A stretch of DNA of 64,000 nucleotides, taken from positions 10,667,001-10,731,000 of the forward strand of contig JAZBRS010000013.1 of NCBI GenBank assembly GCA_037176725.1, written 5' to 3'. The DNA is from Posidonia oceanica (taxonomy: Eukaryota > Streptophyta > Magnoliopsida > Alismatales > Posidoniaceae). Position numbers and translations under genes: made by a program. The notes under the pieces were generated by a model. It did no database searches. It saw nothing but the letters and a program-made list of their open reading frames with translations, and had not been told where the DNA came from. Positions 10,607 through 22,227 of the stretch are shown here, piece by piece; within the stretch, counting starts at the first letter, position 1, and each line of letters begins with the position of its first letter.

Positions 10607-10949
10607 GAAACGAAAGGTGAAGACAAAACTGACGCGTTTGTCAGACGAGTAGTTTGGGGTTCCAGCCCCTGGAAGAAGATCCGGATGATGGTGCTCAGCG
10701 GCTTTGCTTGCTTGGATGGTGCAAGTCAACACTTGGATTGATTGAGGAGGACTTTCCTGTGGTGTTTGGCAGCAAGTCTGGCCAGGGGCCCTACAATATG
10801 ATTGATGCGATCATGCATGCATTGGAGCAGACTTGAAATACGAACAGGTGGCTCAGAATGCCTTTGTATTAATAGAACTTGATTACACGCCTGTGGCAGG
10901 CCAAAAGATACAGCATAAAACTAAACAAGTAAAAAGCTATGCAGATGCC

Positions 10950-12152
10950 CTAGTCGATTCGGGCTTTCTTTGACTTTCTGAAGTCAGGGAACAGGGGAGC
11001 GCCAGGAGGTATCTCACTAATGGGCCAGAGCGCCTACACCTCTGTCAGGTATTCAGGAGTGCATCCCGAGCCTTGCGCAGATGCTATGTCAGTAGACCAC
11101 ACTCCATGCTGCATCAGACCAGCTAGCTCAGTTGTAGCAGATGTCGAGCCAAATGGATATGTCTAGAGGAGCCCAGGGGTGGTGCTGTCTATGAAGGCGG
11201 CCTGCTGGAGGCCGAACTACCGCATGACCCAGACAGGATGATACTCCACACCTTCGATGAATCCTGGCAGCACAACAAGTCGCGTATCGCGGGTGCCAAA
11301 GAAGATAGTGAAAGGCTCGGCTGCAGATGGAATGATGCGCCATGCTACAGTGTCGTCCGTCAGCTTTGATAGTTTTTTGTATTCTTCTGGGACACTTTTG
11401 ATTGTCCTGGCATGGCCGCTATTGCAGTATGTCTCAATAGCATTGCCCCGAGGGCGCAGTATGTCCAGTTCTAAATGTGCAGCCAGCCAAATCTGTACTA
11501 GCACTCCGCAGCCATGGAAGTGGCAGCAGCGGTGAGAGATGCGGTCCAGCCTGCGGTAGGTTTCAACCAAGACAACTGGTGCCAGGTCTATCTGCCTAGT
11601 CACCACAGCTAGTGCGATTTCAGCAATTTCTATCGCAACTGTCATCCAGCCATGTGTGAATATCAGCTCGCCCAAAAATCGGGTGACAAATCCCCAAAGC
11701 CAAAGATCGTCTCTGAGCTCAGCACGCTTGTCCACAATCTCGTCAAAGTAAGTCAGGCGCAGCATGGGCGTAAGGCCGCTGGTGCAGATCAATCTTTACT
11801 GGCACCAATCAGTAGAGAGCCCAGATAGTTTGCTCAGGACCGCTATGTACTTGTCACGTCTCATGAAGATGGGCGGTCCCATTAGCCGAGAGAAGCCACA
11901 GATTCGGCGCACCTCTTCTAGTGTGGGTGTCAGTTCTGCTCTTCCAAAGCGGAAGACATGATGCGTCGGCTTCCAGAATCTTGCAGTAGCGCACAGGAGG
12001 TGTCGGCTTACTTCGACATCAGCCGCCTTCAGCAGTTTAGTTGGTATGCCCCAGAGGTGCAACTTTTCACAGTCATCCTGGGTGAGCTTGCCAATCCAAC
12101 CCCGCAGGGTCTTAGAGCAGTGTACTGGGGTCTCGAGAGTGGGGTAACCCAT
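10950..12152 (-). pseudogene. DUF7745 / plant-mobile-domain-like extra ORF of element C, downstream of integrase
   Basis: One minus-strand frame starting at the ATG at 12152-12150 and ending with TAG at 10952-10950, broken by in-frame stops. A TAA at 11798-11796 stands where element A has CAA; TAG codons follow the VMR block near 11217 and follow LL before TYP near 11157; another follows TEV. Motifs are HVFRFGRAELTPTLEEV, a DLAPVVLVETY segment and GVEYHPVWVM. The family resembles DUF7745, of unknown function. It lies about 1.2 kb after the end of integrase and is co-oriented with pol. That differs from the usual Ogre layout with its extra ORF before gag. Upstream sequence (12290-12153) is also open, but the ATG fits the start of similarity with the element A copy. 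Confidence 0.65.
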
Positions 12153-13373
12153 GGCGCAGGCCACAGGGTGTGAGCAGACAGATGCTACAGAATTTTCAGG
12201 GTACCTGTTATTAAGGCTGTAGACAGTCAGATCACACAAGCATATAATCGCTAACTGAAAGCAGAATCTGAAGCTGGTAAAGCAGTTCAATATATTCAGT
12301 AGTTAACATCAGAACATAGCAGTTAAGCACATATAAGCAGGGGGATTCTGTTGCCACGAGGGCGAGGACTGGCAGGAGTTCTGGACCAGCACAGCTCGAA
12401 CGGCGTCGACGCGTGCTTGGTAAGAGTACTATCTCAAAGCCGAGGCAAGTTTTGCAGAGCGGAACGATTGAAAAGAGGGAAGGGATGATTGGAGATGCAG
12501 ATATGCATGATGCGGGTTAATATGCTTTAAATATGATTGGTATGCTTTGCCCTCAGCATATGGAGTGCTTTGGTGCCTGCTGTAGAGGATAGGAGTGGTC
12601 CCTGACTCACTGGGCCCTACTTGGACTGACTTTTGTCCAACCCCTTTCTTTTCTCTTTTCTTTTTTTTCTTTTTTTCTTTTTTTACTTGCTTTCTTTTCT
12701 TTTTCTCTTTTTTTTTGTTTGTTTGTTCCTCTTCTTTTTTCTTTTTTTCTCTCTTTTTTTTCACAGGCTTCCGTTATCCCCATTTTGGAGGTGAAAAGGG
12801 TGTATAGATTCGTGGATGTAGGCTTTGGGTCTTCTCAAGGTGAGCTGAAGAAGTAAGGTTAGACTGCACACCCCTATCTCTAGGGCCAGCTTCTGTCTTC
12901 GCCTTCTGTTCTTTTTATATGTGCCCAAGCTTAGACATCTACTCTCTTTTTTGAGCTCGCATCCTAGTATTTTTTCTCCCTCTGAAGGTGTGTGTCCTAT
13001 GAGTTTGGGCAGTTCGCCTGACCTGATCGGGTGGTGGCTCCCTCACTAGCTAAGACATCTGAGTAGTGCCAGGTGAGGCAAGGTGGACTCCTTCCAGAGC
13101 AGGCAAGCACTTCCGGTTTTCATCACCGGGCAAAAATGCAATGCATGATTTGTGAGGATGACGATGATGATTTCAAAAGGGATGATGTTTAGAAAGGACA
13201 AAATGCATGAGGATATGCAGTGGAGCAGAAATGCAAGAGAAGGGTAGAAGTATGAGAAAATATACAAGCATAAGGATGCAAGAGGCAAGATAGGAGATGC
13301 GGGGAGATGTACAAAGAGTGGGAATGCAAGCGACTAGATGGGGGAGAAGCATCTGCAACGGGGTTGCCCCAGG
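12153..13373. other. Non-coding gap between integrase and extra ORF of C, with pyrimidine tract
   Basis: Contains a long T/C-rich stretch (12640-12762), mostly TTTTC and TTTTT runs. It yields lysine-rich frames on the minus strand that are low-complexity artefacts. No domain is recognised in the rest. Confidence 0.6.
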
Positions 13374-14560
13374 CTACTGATAGTACTTCTTGAGGTAGCA
13401 TAGGTTGACGGGCTCAAACTGCTCGACCTGATCCATGTCCTCAAGAGTTATAGTGCCACTCGAGAAGACCTGCTTGACCACAAAGGGGCCACGCCAGTTA
13501 GGTCGGAATTTCCCTCGACCATCAGGTAGGTGAATGGCATGCAGAACAAGGTCTCCTGACTGGAAGCTTCTGGGCTGAACCTTCTTCAAGTATGATCTGG
13601 CCATTCACTTCTGGTAACAGTGAGCATTATGCATACCTTGTAGCCTGTGCTCATCAATCAGATTTAGTTGGACGCAGCGGTCTTCGATCCATTCTGCTTC
13701 TTCCAACTCAGCTTCCCATAGGATCCGCAGTGATGGGATCTCTACCTCGATAGGCAGCATCGCCTCCATGCCATACACCAGAGAGTATGGGGTGGCTCCT
13801 GTTGAAGTTCGGACAGATGTCCTGTACGCCCAGAGTACGTAAGGAAGCTTATCGTGCCAGTCCTTGTGAGTTTCCGCCATCTTTTTCAGGATCTTAACTA
13901 GGTTTTTGTTGGCGGACTCTACTGCGCCGTTCATCTACGGCCGATAAGGTGAGGATCTGTGGTGTTTGATACTGAAGCTCTGTAGATAGCCTTCGATCCT
14001 CTTGGCAATGAAATTCGTGCCGTTATCAGAGATGAGCGCATGCAGGACCCCATACCGGGCTATGATATTGTTCCTGATAAACTTTCTGTAGCCGCGGCAG
14101 TTACTGTTTTGTAGGATGCCGCTTCCACCCATTTGGTAAAGTAGTCGATCGCTACCAGAATGTAGCGATGACCATTGGAAGCTGCAGGGTGGATGGCGCC
14201 AATGACATTAATCCCCCAGGTGGAGAAAGGCCACGGCGATGACATGCTATGCAATTCCTGTGGGGGTGCCCGAATGAAGTTACCATGCACTTGACAGTTG
14301 TGGCATCTGCGTACGAACCAACAGCAGTCTGCTTCCATAGTTAGCCAAAAGTATCCTTGAAGCATTATCTTCTTGGCCAGGTGGACGCCGTTCATGTGCG
14401 GGCCGTAAGTCCCTGCATGCACTTGAAGCATCAGCGTGTCAGCCTCCGATTTGTTCAGGCAGCGCAGGAGCATTTGATTGTATGACCTTCTATACAACTG
14501 CCCCACCCCTAGTACATACTTTGACGCCAGACGCGTCAGAGTTCTTTTATCTGCTGCTGA
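13374..14560 (-). pseudogene. Integrase of element C (INT), broken, first catalytic Asp lost
   Basis: Retroviral-type integrase, which inserts element DNA into the genome. Reading 5' to 3' on the minus strand: an HHCC zinc module (HAGTYGPHMNGVHLA, then CHNCQ near 14290), then the catalytic core. The first core motif reads WGINVIG, with Asn at about 14209 where the family has Asp. The second Asp is in ISDNG (about 14025) and the Glu in GAVESANK (about 13915). A frame change occurs near 14085. In-frame stops occur just before MNGAVE (13932-13934) and MARSYL (13602-13604), both explainable as C-to-T changes. The C-terminal part ends at 13374 with YYQ. No chromodomain is seen, as expected for Ogre/Tat. 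Confidence 0.9.
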
Positions 14561-14699
14561 GGTACCGGGTGGAAGGCTGCCAAATTCCAAGAAAGCTTTT
14601 ATGTCGTGATACCAGGGCTGCTCTTCTGCTGGATCCGCTTCCTCTATGTTCATGCAGTGCGCAGGTTGCTCTATGCGAGTAACTGATACATCCACTGTG

Positions 14700-15095
14700 C
14701 TATCTTTAGGTATGCTGAGCCAGGACACCAGGGTTGCCAACGCATCTGCATATGTGTTCCTTGCTCGGTTCATGTATGTGAAGCAGATGCTCGCAAACTC
14801 TTCCATCAGTCTTAGCAGGTGTTCATGATATGGCAGTAACTTTGGATCCTTTGTCTTCCAGTCGCCATTTACTTGAGAAATCACCAGCATAGCGTCACCG
14901 TACACAAGCAACTTCTGTACCTCATGCTCAAGGGCAACATTCAGTCCTAGGATGCATGCTTCATATTCTACCTCGTTGTTGGTGCATTTGAAGGTCAGCT
15001 TCCTCGCGAAGGGAATCATGTCCCTGAGGCGTTGTCAGCACTGCGCCTATGCCTTGGCCCTTCTTGTTCACAGCACCATCAAAGTATAACTGCCA
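14700..15095 (-). pseudogene. Second (archaeal-type) RNase H domain of element C
   Basis: A second RNase H between the RT-linked one and integrase is diagnostic of the Tat/Ogre group. Visible acidic residues: YFDGAVNKKG (about 15085-15060), NNEVEYEACILGL (about 14970), YGDAMLVISQV (about 14900) and TYADALATL (about 14745). The N-terminal strand is in a different frame from the rest, so a frame change lies near 15020-15040. In an active enzyme it would degrade RNA in RNA-DNA hybrids. Confidence 0.85.
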
Positions 15096-15119
15096 CTACT
15101 CTTGATCCTCAGGGTCTTT

Positions 15120-15653
15120 TTCTTCAGAGTCCTCCAATGCAAAGAGAATGTCTTCATCTGGGAACTGTGTCTGGAGTGGCTGGTACTCAGGCAGAGGGAA
15201 ATCAGCAAGATGGTCTGCCATAGCTTGGCCTTTCATGGACTTCTGAATGACAAAGGTGATGTCCTACTGAGACAATAGCACCTGCCACTTGACACATCTG
15301 CCTACCATGGCCGGCCTCTGAAAGGGGAACTTGATAGGATCATGCCGGCACAAGAGCTGAACTGGATATGCCATCATGTAATGCCTTAATTTCTGTGCAG
15401 CCTAGACAAGAGATAGGCAGGTCTTCTCTATTGTACTGTACCTGGCTTCGTATTCATTGAACTTCTTGCTCAGGTAATAAATGGCGCGCTCCTTTCTATC
15501 TGACTCATCATGTTGGCCCAAGACGGCGCCCATGGAATGCTACGTGGTAGAAAGGTAAAAAAGTAAAGGTCTCCCTTGTGTGGGGGGAACCAAGACAGGA
15601 GGCTTGATCAACAACTGCTTGATCTTGTCAAATGCAGCCTGTCACTCCTCGCT
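15120..15653 (-). pseudogene. RT-linked RNase H of element C, degenerate
   Basis: Continues the RT frame past a TGA (RID-stop-SEE, Trp expected). Recognisable blocks are GRPLLFYLS, AVLGQHDESDRKERAIYYLS, a KLRHYMMAY block, and HDPIKFPFQRP. They match the RT connection and RNase H of Ty3/gypsy elements, interrupted by several stops. Confidence 0.75.
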
Positions 15654-16445
15654 TCAATCGATCCGTGCATTCTTCTTCAGGAGCTTGAATATTGGCTTGC
15701 AGATGGGCGTAAGCTGTGCAATGAAGCAACTGATATATTGTAAACGCCCTAGCAGGCCCCTGACCTCCTTTTCAGTCCTAGGGGGTGGCATGTCCACGAT
15801 GGCTTTTGCCTTCATTGGGTCCACTTCAATCCCCCTTTGGCTAACAATGTAGCCCAGAAATTTGCCAGAAGACACCCCGAATACACACTTGTTGGGGTTG
15901 AGGCGCAGCTTATACTTTCTTAAATGGTCAAAGAGCTTCTTCAAACAGACAAGGTGATCCTCAGGCTCTTTGGTTTTGGCGATCATATCATCTACATAGA
16001 CCTCCACTTCTTGGTGCATGAGGTCGTGGAAAAGTGCAGTCATGGCCCTCTGATAGGTTGCGCCAGCATTCTTCAGCCCAAACGGCATAACTTGGTAGCA
16101 GAAGACTCCCCAGGGGGTGATGAATGAGGTCTTTTCCATGTCTTCTTCTGCCATTTTGATCTGGTTATATTCGGAGAAGCCATCCATGAAGGAGAGCATC
16201 TTACGGCCCGCTGTATTGTGGACTAGGACGTCAATGTGAGGCAAAGGGAAATCGTCCTTAGGACTCGCCTTGTTCAGGTCCCTATAGTCGATACAAATCC
16301 AGACTCGGCCATCTTTCTTGGGCACAGGTACAATGTTTGCCAACCACTCACGATAAAGGACGACCTTTAGAAAATTGACTTTGTACTACTTCATGATCTC
16401 TTCTTTGATCATAAGCAGCCACTGCGGTCGCCATCTTCTCAGTTT
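15654..16445 (-). pseudogene. Reverse transcriptase of element C (RT)
   Basis: RNA-dependent DNA polymerase. The long open part (16343-15654) starts with VPVPKKDGRVWICIDYRDLN, followed by SPKDDFPLPHID, MDGFSEYNQI, VMPFGLKNAGATYQRAM, catalytic YVDDMIAKT (YVDD at 15998-15987), FLGYIVSQRGIEVD and a GRLQYISCF block. The upstream motif (16445-16344) is split by two in-frame stops but is in the same frame as the preceding pre-RT segment. Order and motifs match Ty3/gypsy of the Tat/Ogre type. Confidence 0.92.
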
Positions 16446-17441
16446 CTACTTTACTGGCTTGGTATCTGGATTCAAGGGCAGGTTGTGCACCACTATCTCG
16501 ACATTAAGGCCGACCATATCTTCGTAGCTCCAGGCGAAGACATCTACATACTCTTTCAGGAATGCGATAAACTCTGCTCGGGCCTGGGGAGACAGTTGGG
16601 CACTGATACGAACCTCTCTGGCTTCTTCAACTGTGCCGATATTAACAACCTCTGTTTCTTCTTCAACATGGAGGTTGGGGCCTTCCGGATTGTCGTCATA
16701 GAGCCAGAACTCAGGCATTGGTTCATCATTCTCGTCCTCGTCCGTATCATCTTCTTCTCCATATGCAATAAGTTCCGAGAGGATCTCTTTCTCAAAAGTA
16801 GGGTTTGTGACATCGAAAGAGTGTATATGTTCCGTTGCCTGGCCCTGGTGACGCTTCAGGATGGTCACGCTTACTCGAGTGTTCTTGTAGCCTCGGTGCA
16901 CGACCTCCGTCCTGACAACTTTCTCTGCCTGCTCTGGCCTGACTGACTCTGCTAAGCGCTCTGTTTCTGACTCTGCTGATGGCCCTGCTGATTCTATCAA
17001 TGACACTATTGATGGCCCTGCTGCTGAGGCTACGGATAAATCTGTTACTGATGCTGCTTTCAGCTCTATTACTGCCTGGACTGTTGGTTCAGTTGCTACT
17101 TGCACTGCTAATGTTTCCTCCACGTCCTCTAGTGTACTTGCGGAGGGTATGCCGGACTGGCAGCTGATCTGGGCACTGCCGCTTGCTACACTGCCGGAGT
17201 GGGGCATGTGCTGCACAAACCACCTATACCCGCCTTGTGGTTGCAGAGTGATGAGATCATCTGGTCTAGTGGAGTTCGCAGCTGCTGAGTCTTCTTCCAA
17301 GACCATGATAGAGGCATGGTCTTTCTGCGGGGGAGGGTCCGTAACCATGGCTTTCCCTTTCCTCTCTGCCGTTTGGTGCTCCGCCAGGTCCTCTACTAGC
17401 GACTTGAGCTGTTCCTGGTACAGTAGCTCTAAGTCTCCCAT
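16446..17441 (-). pseudogene. Pre-RT polyprotein segment of element C (331 codons)
   Basis: Open frame between the G-patch and RT. The first two thirds are low complexity (Ser, Ala, Glu, Val, Thr). The last third has an acidic stretch (GEEDDTDEDENDEPMPEF), then ISAQLSPQARAEFIAFLKEY with VDVFAWSYEDMVGL, the conserved block just before RT in plant Ty3/gypsy elements. Ogre elements are known to splice an intron in the protease-to-RT region; this segment is where such an intron would lie, but I do not assign its borders. Confidence 0.8.
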
Positions 17442-18491
17442 CCATGAATCGACCTAGGCTTCTACCGCCACTCCTTCCTCCTCATCCGAGGGTGAGTCGA
17501 TGTCGTAGGTGCCGGGGGCCTCTGGCTCTGGCCTGGCTGCTAGATGTACCACCGCCCTGGATGCTTGTATTGTCTGGCCTGCGAGCGTGCCTGATTGCGG
17601 CGGCTTCAAGATCGGAGATCCAAACAGATTGGTCAGCGGGGCAGCAGATGGGTGCGCTGCCAAGGTCACTACTGCAATTGGAGGGTAGGCAAAGGTGCTC
17701 TTCTGAGGACCCGATGGTTGGGAGGCTGTGTTGCTTAACTAGACCTCTGCATCTAGTAGTGACAGTGAGGGTGCGGCCTTTGACGCCATGGGGACCTGCC
17801 ACGAGAGTTGCTGTTTTGCGGCAGGAAGATGTGTAGCGGACGGCGCCGGCTGCATTCTCTATGATGTGGCTGCTGAAGTGGGCCGAGTCGCGCTGCTGGC
17901 TGAATTGGCTGACTGATCCTCCAGAGAGGGTGACAGCTGTACTGATGCGACTGCGGCCGCAGGTAGACTGGCTGACTGTGCCTGAAGGGGTGTCCCTGAC
18001 TTCTGCGCTGCTACTGCTGCTTGTGCTTGTGATGCTGATGTGGCTGTAGAAATGTGAAAGCTTGTCAGTCCTGCCACAGGGCCTGCTAAGTTGGCTGCTG
18101 TATCTGCTGAGGGTAGGGCCAAGCAAACCGACCGGGGTGCCTTCATGCTGATCAGAGCTTTGCCACCAGTTTGGGCCGCCTCTACTGCGCCAGACTGCTC
18201 CTCATCCAAGTAGTAGTCCTCAATGCAAACCCAATCTTCTGCCGGCACCGCGGCTTGACCATCAATTGAACCCAGAATACCTGCACTGGTGAAGTTAGTG
18301 AGGTCCCTGGGGATGACCGTCTTCCGATTCTTCAGTTGAAAGTAGTCATCTTCGTTGGGCTTGGGCTCGTAACCGAGGCCTTCTGATTTTCTCCGCTCCT
18401 CTGCTACGATCGGCTTTACGATCCCCTGGCCGTGACGCTCGAGCGGTGTGCCTTTAATGTAACCCCATCTGTGACAGATATTCTCGACCAT
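17442..18491 (-). pseudogene. G-patch-containing linker of element C
   Basis: A degenerate G-patch-like motif occurs near 18470-18420 (WGYIKGTPLERHGQGIVKPI), followed by EGLGYEPKPNEDDYF and an Ala/Ser/Gln-rich tail. G-patch motifs after the protease are common in the Tat/Ogre group and may bind RNA. It overlaps the end of the protease frame in another phase, so a frame change lies around 18490-18420. Overlapping frames at 17482-18126 are shadows. Confidence 0.6.
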
Positions 18492-18499
18492 TCAAAAGG

Positions 18500-18979
18500 G
18501 GTTATTGTGAACGGCCAAGGAGTTGACACGTTCAAGATCAGAAATGAAGTTAATCGATTAACGCGATATAAAGCATCGGAGGTTTCAGGGTCAAAGGGAA
18601 TGGTTTGCGAAGAGACAGGGGAGACTGCCTCGATCCGCTCCTTCTCAAAGTTCTCCGCCATGACGACAATGACATCGTCGCTGCGGCGGTACTTTATCAT
18701 GCGATGGAGGGTCGAGGGGAGGACCTGATGCTTGTGGAGCCATGGGTGCCCAAGCAGGAAATTAAAATTTGGCTTCAAGTCGACAACATAGAATTCTATA
18801 TCGAATACGACCGGGCCAATGGCAAGAGGAATAATCAGGATCCCTAGAGCGTAATGGTGGGTATTGTCAAAAGCTGTCATTCCTTTTATAGCTGGTGTGA
18901 TATCCTCGGCTTTGAATCCGAGCTTTGTTGCAGTACGCAAGGGGCAAACATTAAGGCCTGACCCGTTATCAACCAGCAT
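18500..18979 (-). pseudogene. Aspartic protease of element C (PR)
   Basis: Retropepsin-like domain that would process the gag-pol polyprotein. Active-site block LVDNGSGLNVCPL near 18975-18940 (Asp-Asn-Gly-Ser, the form known in Ogre elements), then AIKGMTAFD and FNFLLGHPWLHKHQVLPSTL near 18770-18720. The preceding frame (to 20182) carries the family-typical ISFTSDELPLAGINHNQPL lead-in, separated from the active site by one stop. Confidence 0.88.
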
Positions 18980-20182
18980 GAGGGAAATGCGAAAGTTTTT
19001 GAACTAAACCGTGACGAACAAGGGTTGGTTGTGATTAATCCCCGCCAAAGGCAGTTCATCACTAGTAAAAGAGATGATCTGAGGCTCCGTAATCATCCCT
19101 ACCATGCTTTCCAAGGCTGAAGGCTCAATAGTCTGGGACACATGGGTGGCTTGAAACACACAAAGAAAAGCTTCGCGGTGTTCGGCAGAGGTGTGTATCT
19201 GGTCCCAAATGGAAATGTCGACTTTAACCTTCTTAAGCTGAGAGGTAATGTCAGCTTTAGGTTGGTTCTTCTTGGTAGTAGGAGGGGTGGCTTTGGCGGC
19301 AAGCTCTAAAGGGATGGTTATAGGGGATTGGCTATAGGCCTGGCTTGCTATAGCTTGGGCAGAGGTTTGGCCTACTACGGGTTGGCTAGAGGCCTGGTCC
19401 ACTATGGGTTGGCTAGAGGGTGGGGGCATAGCGGGTTTTGGATAGTTTGGCCTAACCACCGGTGCTGAGGGTCTGTAGACCCTCCTCGATCGCGTTACTT
19501 CCACACACATTTCTGTGGTGTAGCTGTATGGTACGCAATCGGTGTCCTGAGTTAAATCAATAACCACAGGAGCACGTGCTACGAGCATAGGAAGGGCTGC
19601 ACGGGTGCCTATTGGATACTGGGGAGAAAGGTAAGGTTGTTGGGGAAGGAAGGCAGGGGTTGGCTGAGATCTGCCTAAAAGGTGTACAGGAGATCCTAAC
19701 TGAGGCCATCCTAAGAGATGGATAGGAGATCTAGGCTGGGCCCTAGCTAGGAGGTGTACAGGGGGTTGGGCCTGAGGAAGCACAGCAGGGGGCGTGAAGG
19801 AGCGCTCCGGCCTGGCACACGGTCGGATCATGTGAACTCCCGACTCGGAGCCGGCAACAACCACAAGATAAAGATCAATAGAAAAGGGCTCAAAGATATC
19901 AGAGATGAGCTCAAAAGGGTCTACTACGGATGTAGTAGGCTCAGAAGGGAAAAGAGAGTGAATTCCTAAGTTTCCTGCACCTCCTGGATAAGAGTGCTCC
20001 GGTAGAGGTTGGCGAACGAATGAGGAGGAACAGATGAATGAGCAGATGCATGAATGGGTGTATGAGTGGATGCCTCGTGAGTGTCGATCACAATCGTTCC
20101 CAATTTGATCAAGTCCTGAATAGCATTCCGCAGGGTGAAGCAATTGTCCGTCGAATGCCCGACGCTTCGATGGAAATTGCAA
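18980..20182 (-). pseudogene. Gag-to-protease linker of element C (Pro/Gln/Ser-rich)
   Basis: Open frame with repeated PVHLLARAQP / PIHLLGWPQ-type segments and SQPIVDQASSQPVV-type repeats. It leads into the protease in frame. The end of gag lies in another phase, so a frame change near 19970-20180 joins them. No enzymatic motif is present. Confidence 0.65.
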
Positions 20183-22227
20183 AGGAGGTTCACCTTATAC
20201 CAATACGGCAAGGGATTTGGTGGCGAGCGAACCTTCGGGAATCTCAGGAGCGATGCAACTTTTGGCAAGATAGCCGTTAGCAGTTCCACCAGTGGGGCGA
20301 ACTTCCGCTTCTCAATGGGTGGCCGTCTTTGCCTTGGGTATGAGCCTTGCTGAACCAGAGTAGCGGGACAGACCAGTTGAGCGGTGGTGGTGATCTGTGG
20401 TGTGGGTGGATTCTTAGGTGCAGGAGCATACACCATCTGAGCTGGGGCAGGCCAAGACGGCAGGTGAACAGGCGCAGCAGGGGAATCGACGAATGCAACA
20501 GCGGTCATCGGAGGGTCTTTCTTCTTGAGACGATTGTTGTTGCTACCGCTGTTGTTGTTGGAGGTGCTGCTGTTGGCGCTATTACTGCTGGTTGTGGCCT
20601 ACTTAGCGAACGCAGAGAGAGCAGGGAAGTTGTCACTCCGCAATGAACTCTCCACACGCGCTCCAGCTCGGATTAGTGCTGCAAAAGTAGTGACAGGTTG
20701 AATGCTAAGCAGAGCCCCGAGAGATGGCTACGCCCCCTTGATAACAATCTCAATAGACTCCTCGTTAGAGGGTCTATCTCGGACTTGTGAAGTAAGAGCA
20801 CGCCAGCGGCCAACTTACTCCCCGAACAGCTCGCTGGGATTCTACTTGGTTGCGACCAGGTCTGTGTGCTTTGGGACCAGGCCGAGGTTGAAGGAATATT
20901 GTTTCAGGAACGCCTGATTGAGGTCGTTCCAAGTCTTGATGGCTGACATATCAAGTGAGGTGAACCACTTGAGTGCCGGCCCGGTCAAGCTCTTCTGGAA
21001 CAGGCGGATCAGCAACCTCTTGTCAGCCTAGAGCTGAGCGAGATCACCGCAATTTGCCTTCAGATGTGCTATGGGACAGCCCCTACCATTATATTTGTCG
21101 AAGTCCGGGATTTTAAACTTCGGAGGGAGTACCACCTCTGGAAAGCAACAGAGGTCCCAGAACTGGTAGGTCTGGTGCTCAGTACCCTGCACTAACCATA
21201 GTGCCTTTTCCAAGACGTCCATCCTGTTATTGATGAGGTCTGGATTTGCTGCCGCAAGAGAGGGATCGGCAGGGGTAGTGAGCACATACGTCGAGTGGGT
21301 CACACCTAAGTGCTCCTCCAGATCTACCATAGCGTCGCCTGGTGGAGCAACGGGATGGCTGGCGTATCCGTGTGCTGGAACACTGTATGCTGGAATGTAT
21401 GCAGGATTCTGGACCTGATGCAGGGAAGGAAGATAAATGACATGCTGTGCAGTGGAAGGTGTAGTGTGCTGGAGCATCAGTTGCTGCCTAGGCGGGGTGC
21501 CAGACAGCGAGCTAGTGGGGTACTATGCTCCAACCAGCCCGAAGGACTGGCCACCAAGGGGCGGAGGTGCATGCTGTGCTATGTGTTGTGCTATGGGAGG
21601 TGGCAATCGGGCCCCCATCGTCGGAACCGTGAGCAGTTGAGACGATGGTCTAGGCAAAGGTGTAGTGGCAAATGTATGATATGCAAGAACTAGCTGCAGG
21701 GGAACCTCAGGAGCGGCAGGGATGAAGGAGGGACGAACCGATAGAGCCATGCCATGCAGTCTCTGGGCGAGCTCCATCAGGTGCTGGTACTGTGCCTTAG
21801 GCGTCCTGTCAGCAGGAACGCTGAAGTGCAGTGCCGGCGAGGGATGAGAAGCAAGTGGCACGGACACAGATTGTCCAGGAGAAACAGGTCCTACAGCAAG
21901 AGTTGCAGCAGCGACAGAAGGGGCGTCAATGGTGACGTATGCCTGGGAAGGAGGGGTCAAAGGTGTCTCCAGAATGCAAGTGACAGTCACCAAGATGGAC
22001 TCGGCGACTGGATCCAGAGGGGCAGATGTTTGCCAATGCCCCGGGACGAACTGGGATACCAGAGGCGTCAGGGGGGGAAACCTTGGCGTCACAGGAGGCA
22101 CAAAGGGAACTGAAGGGGCAACCAGAGGGGCCGAAGCAGAAACTCCCTCCATGACAAGAGTAAGAAAAGGCTCACTAATGTACTGGGCCATTGCCAACCG
22201 AGAGCGCGTGAGGATAGGGCTCGACAA
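19966..22227 (-). pseudogene. Gag of element C
   Basis: Structural nucleocapsid polyprotein, one minus-strand frame with several in-frame stops. It starts at 22227, with a long Pro/Val-rich N-terminal part. Next come VLPPKFKIPDFDKYNGRGCP (about 21130-21070), the retrotransposon-gag core with ALKWFTSLDMSAIKTWNDL (about 20980-20925), and a zinc-binding CNFHRSVGHSTDNC near 20186-20141, a CX2HX4HX4C variant usual in Tat/Ogre. Downstream is the Thr/His/Ser-rich end before the stop at 19966. Confidence 0.85.

Noticed and set aside
12429..12764. Lysine-rich minus-strand frame
   Set aside because: Translation of the T/C-rich microsatellite-like tract.
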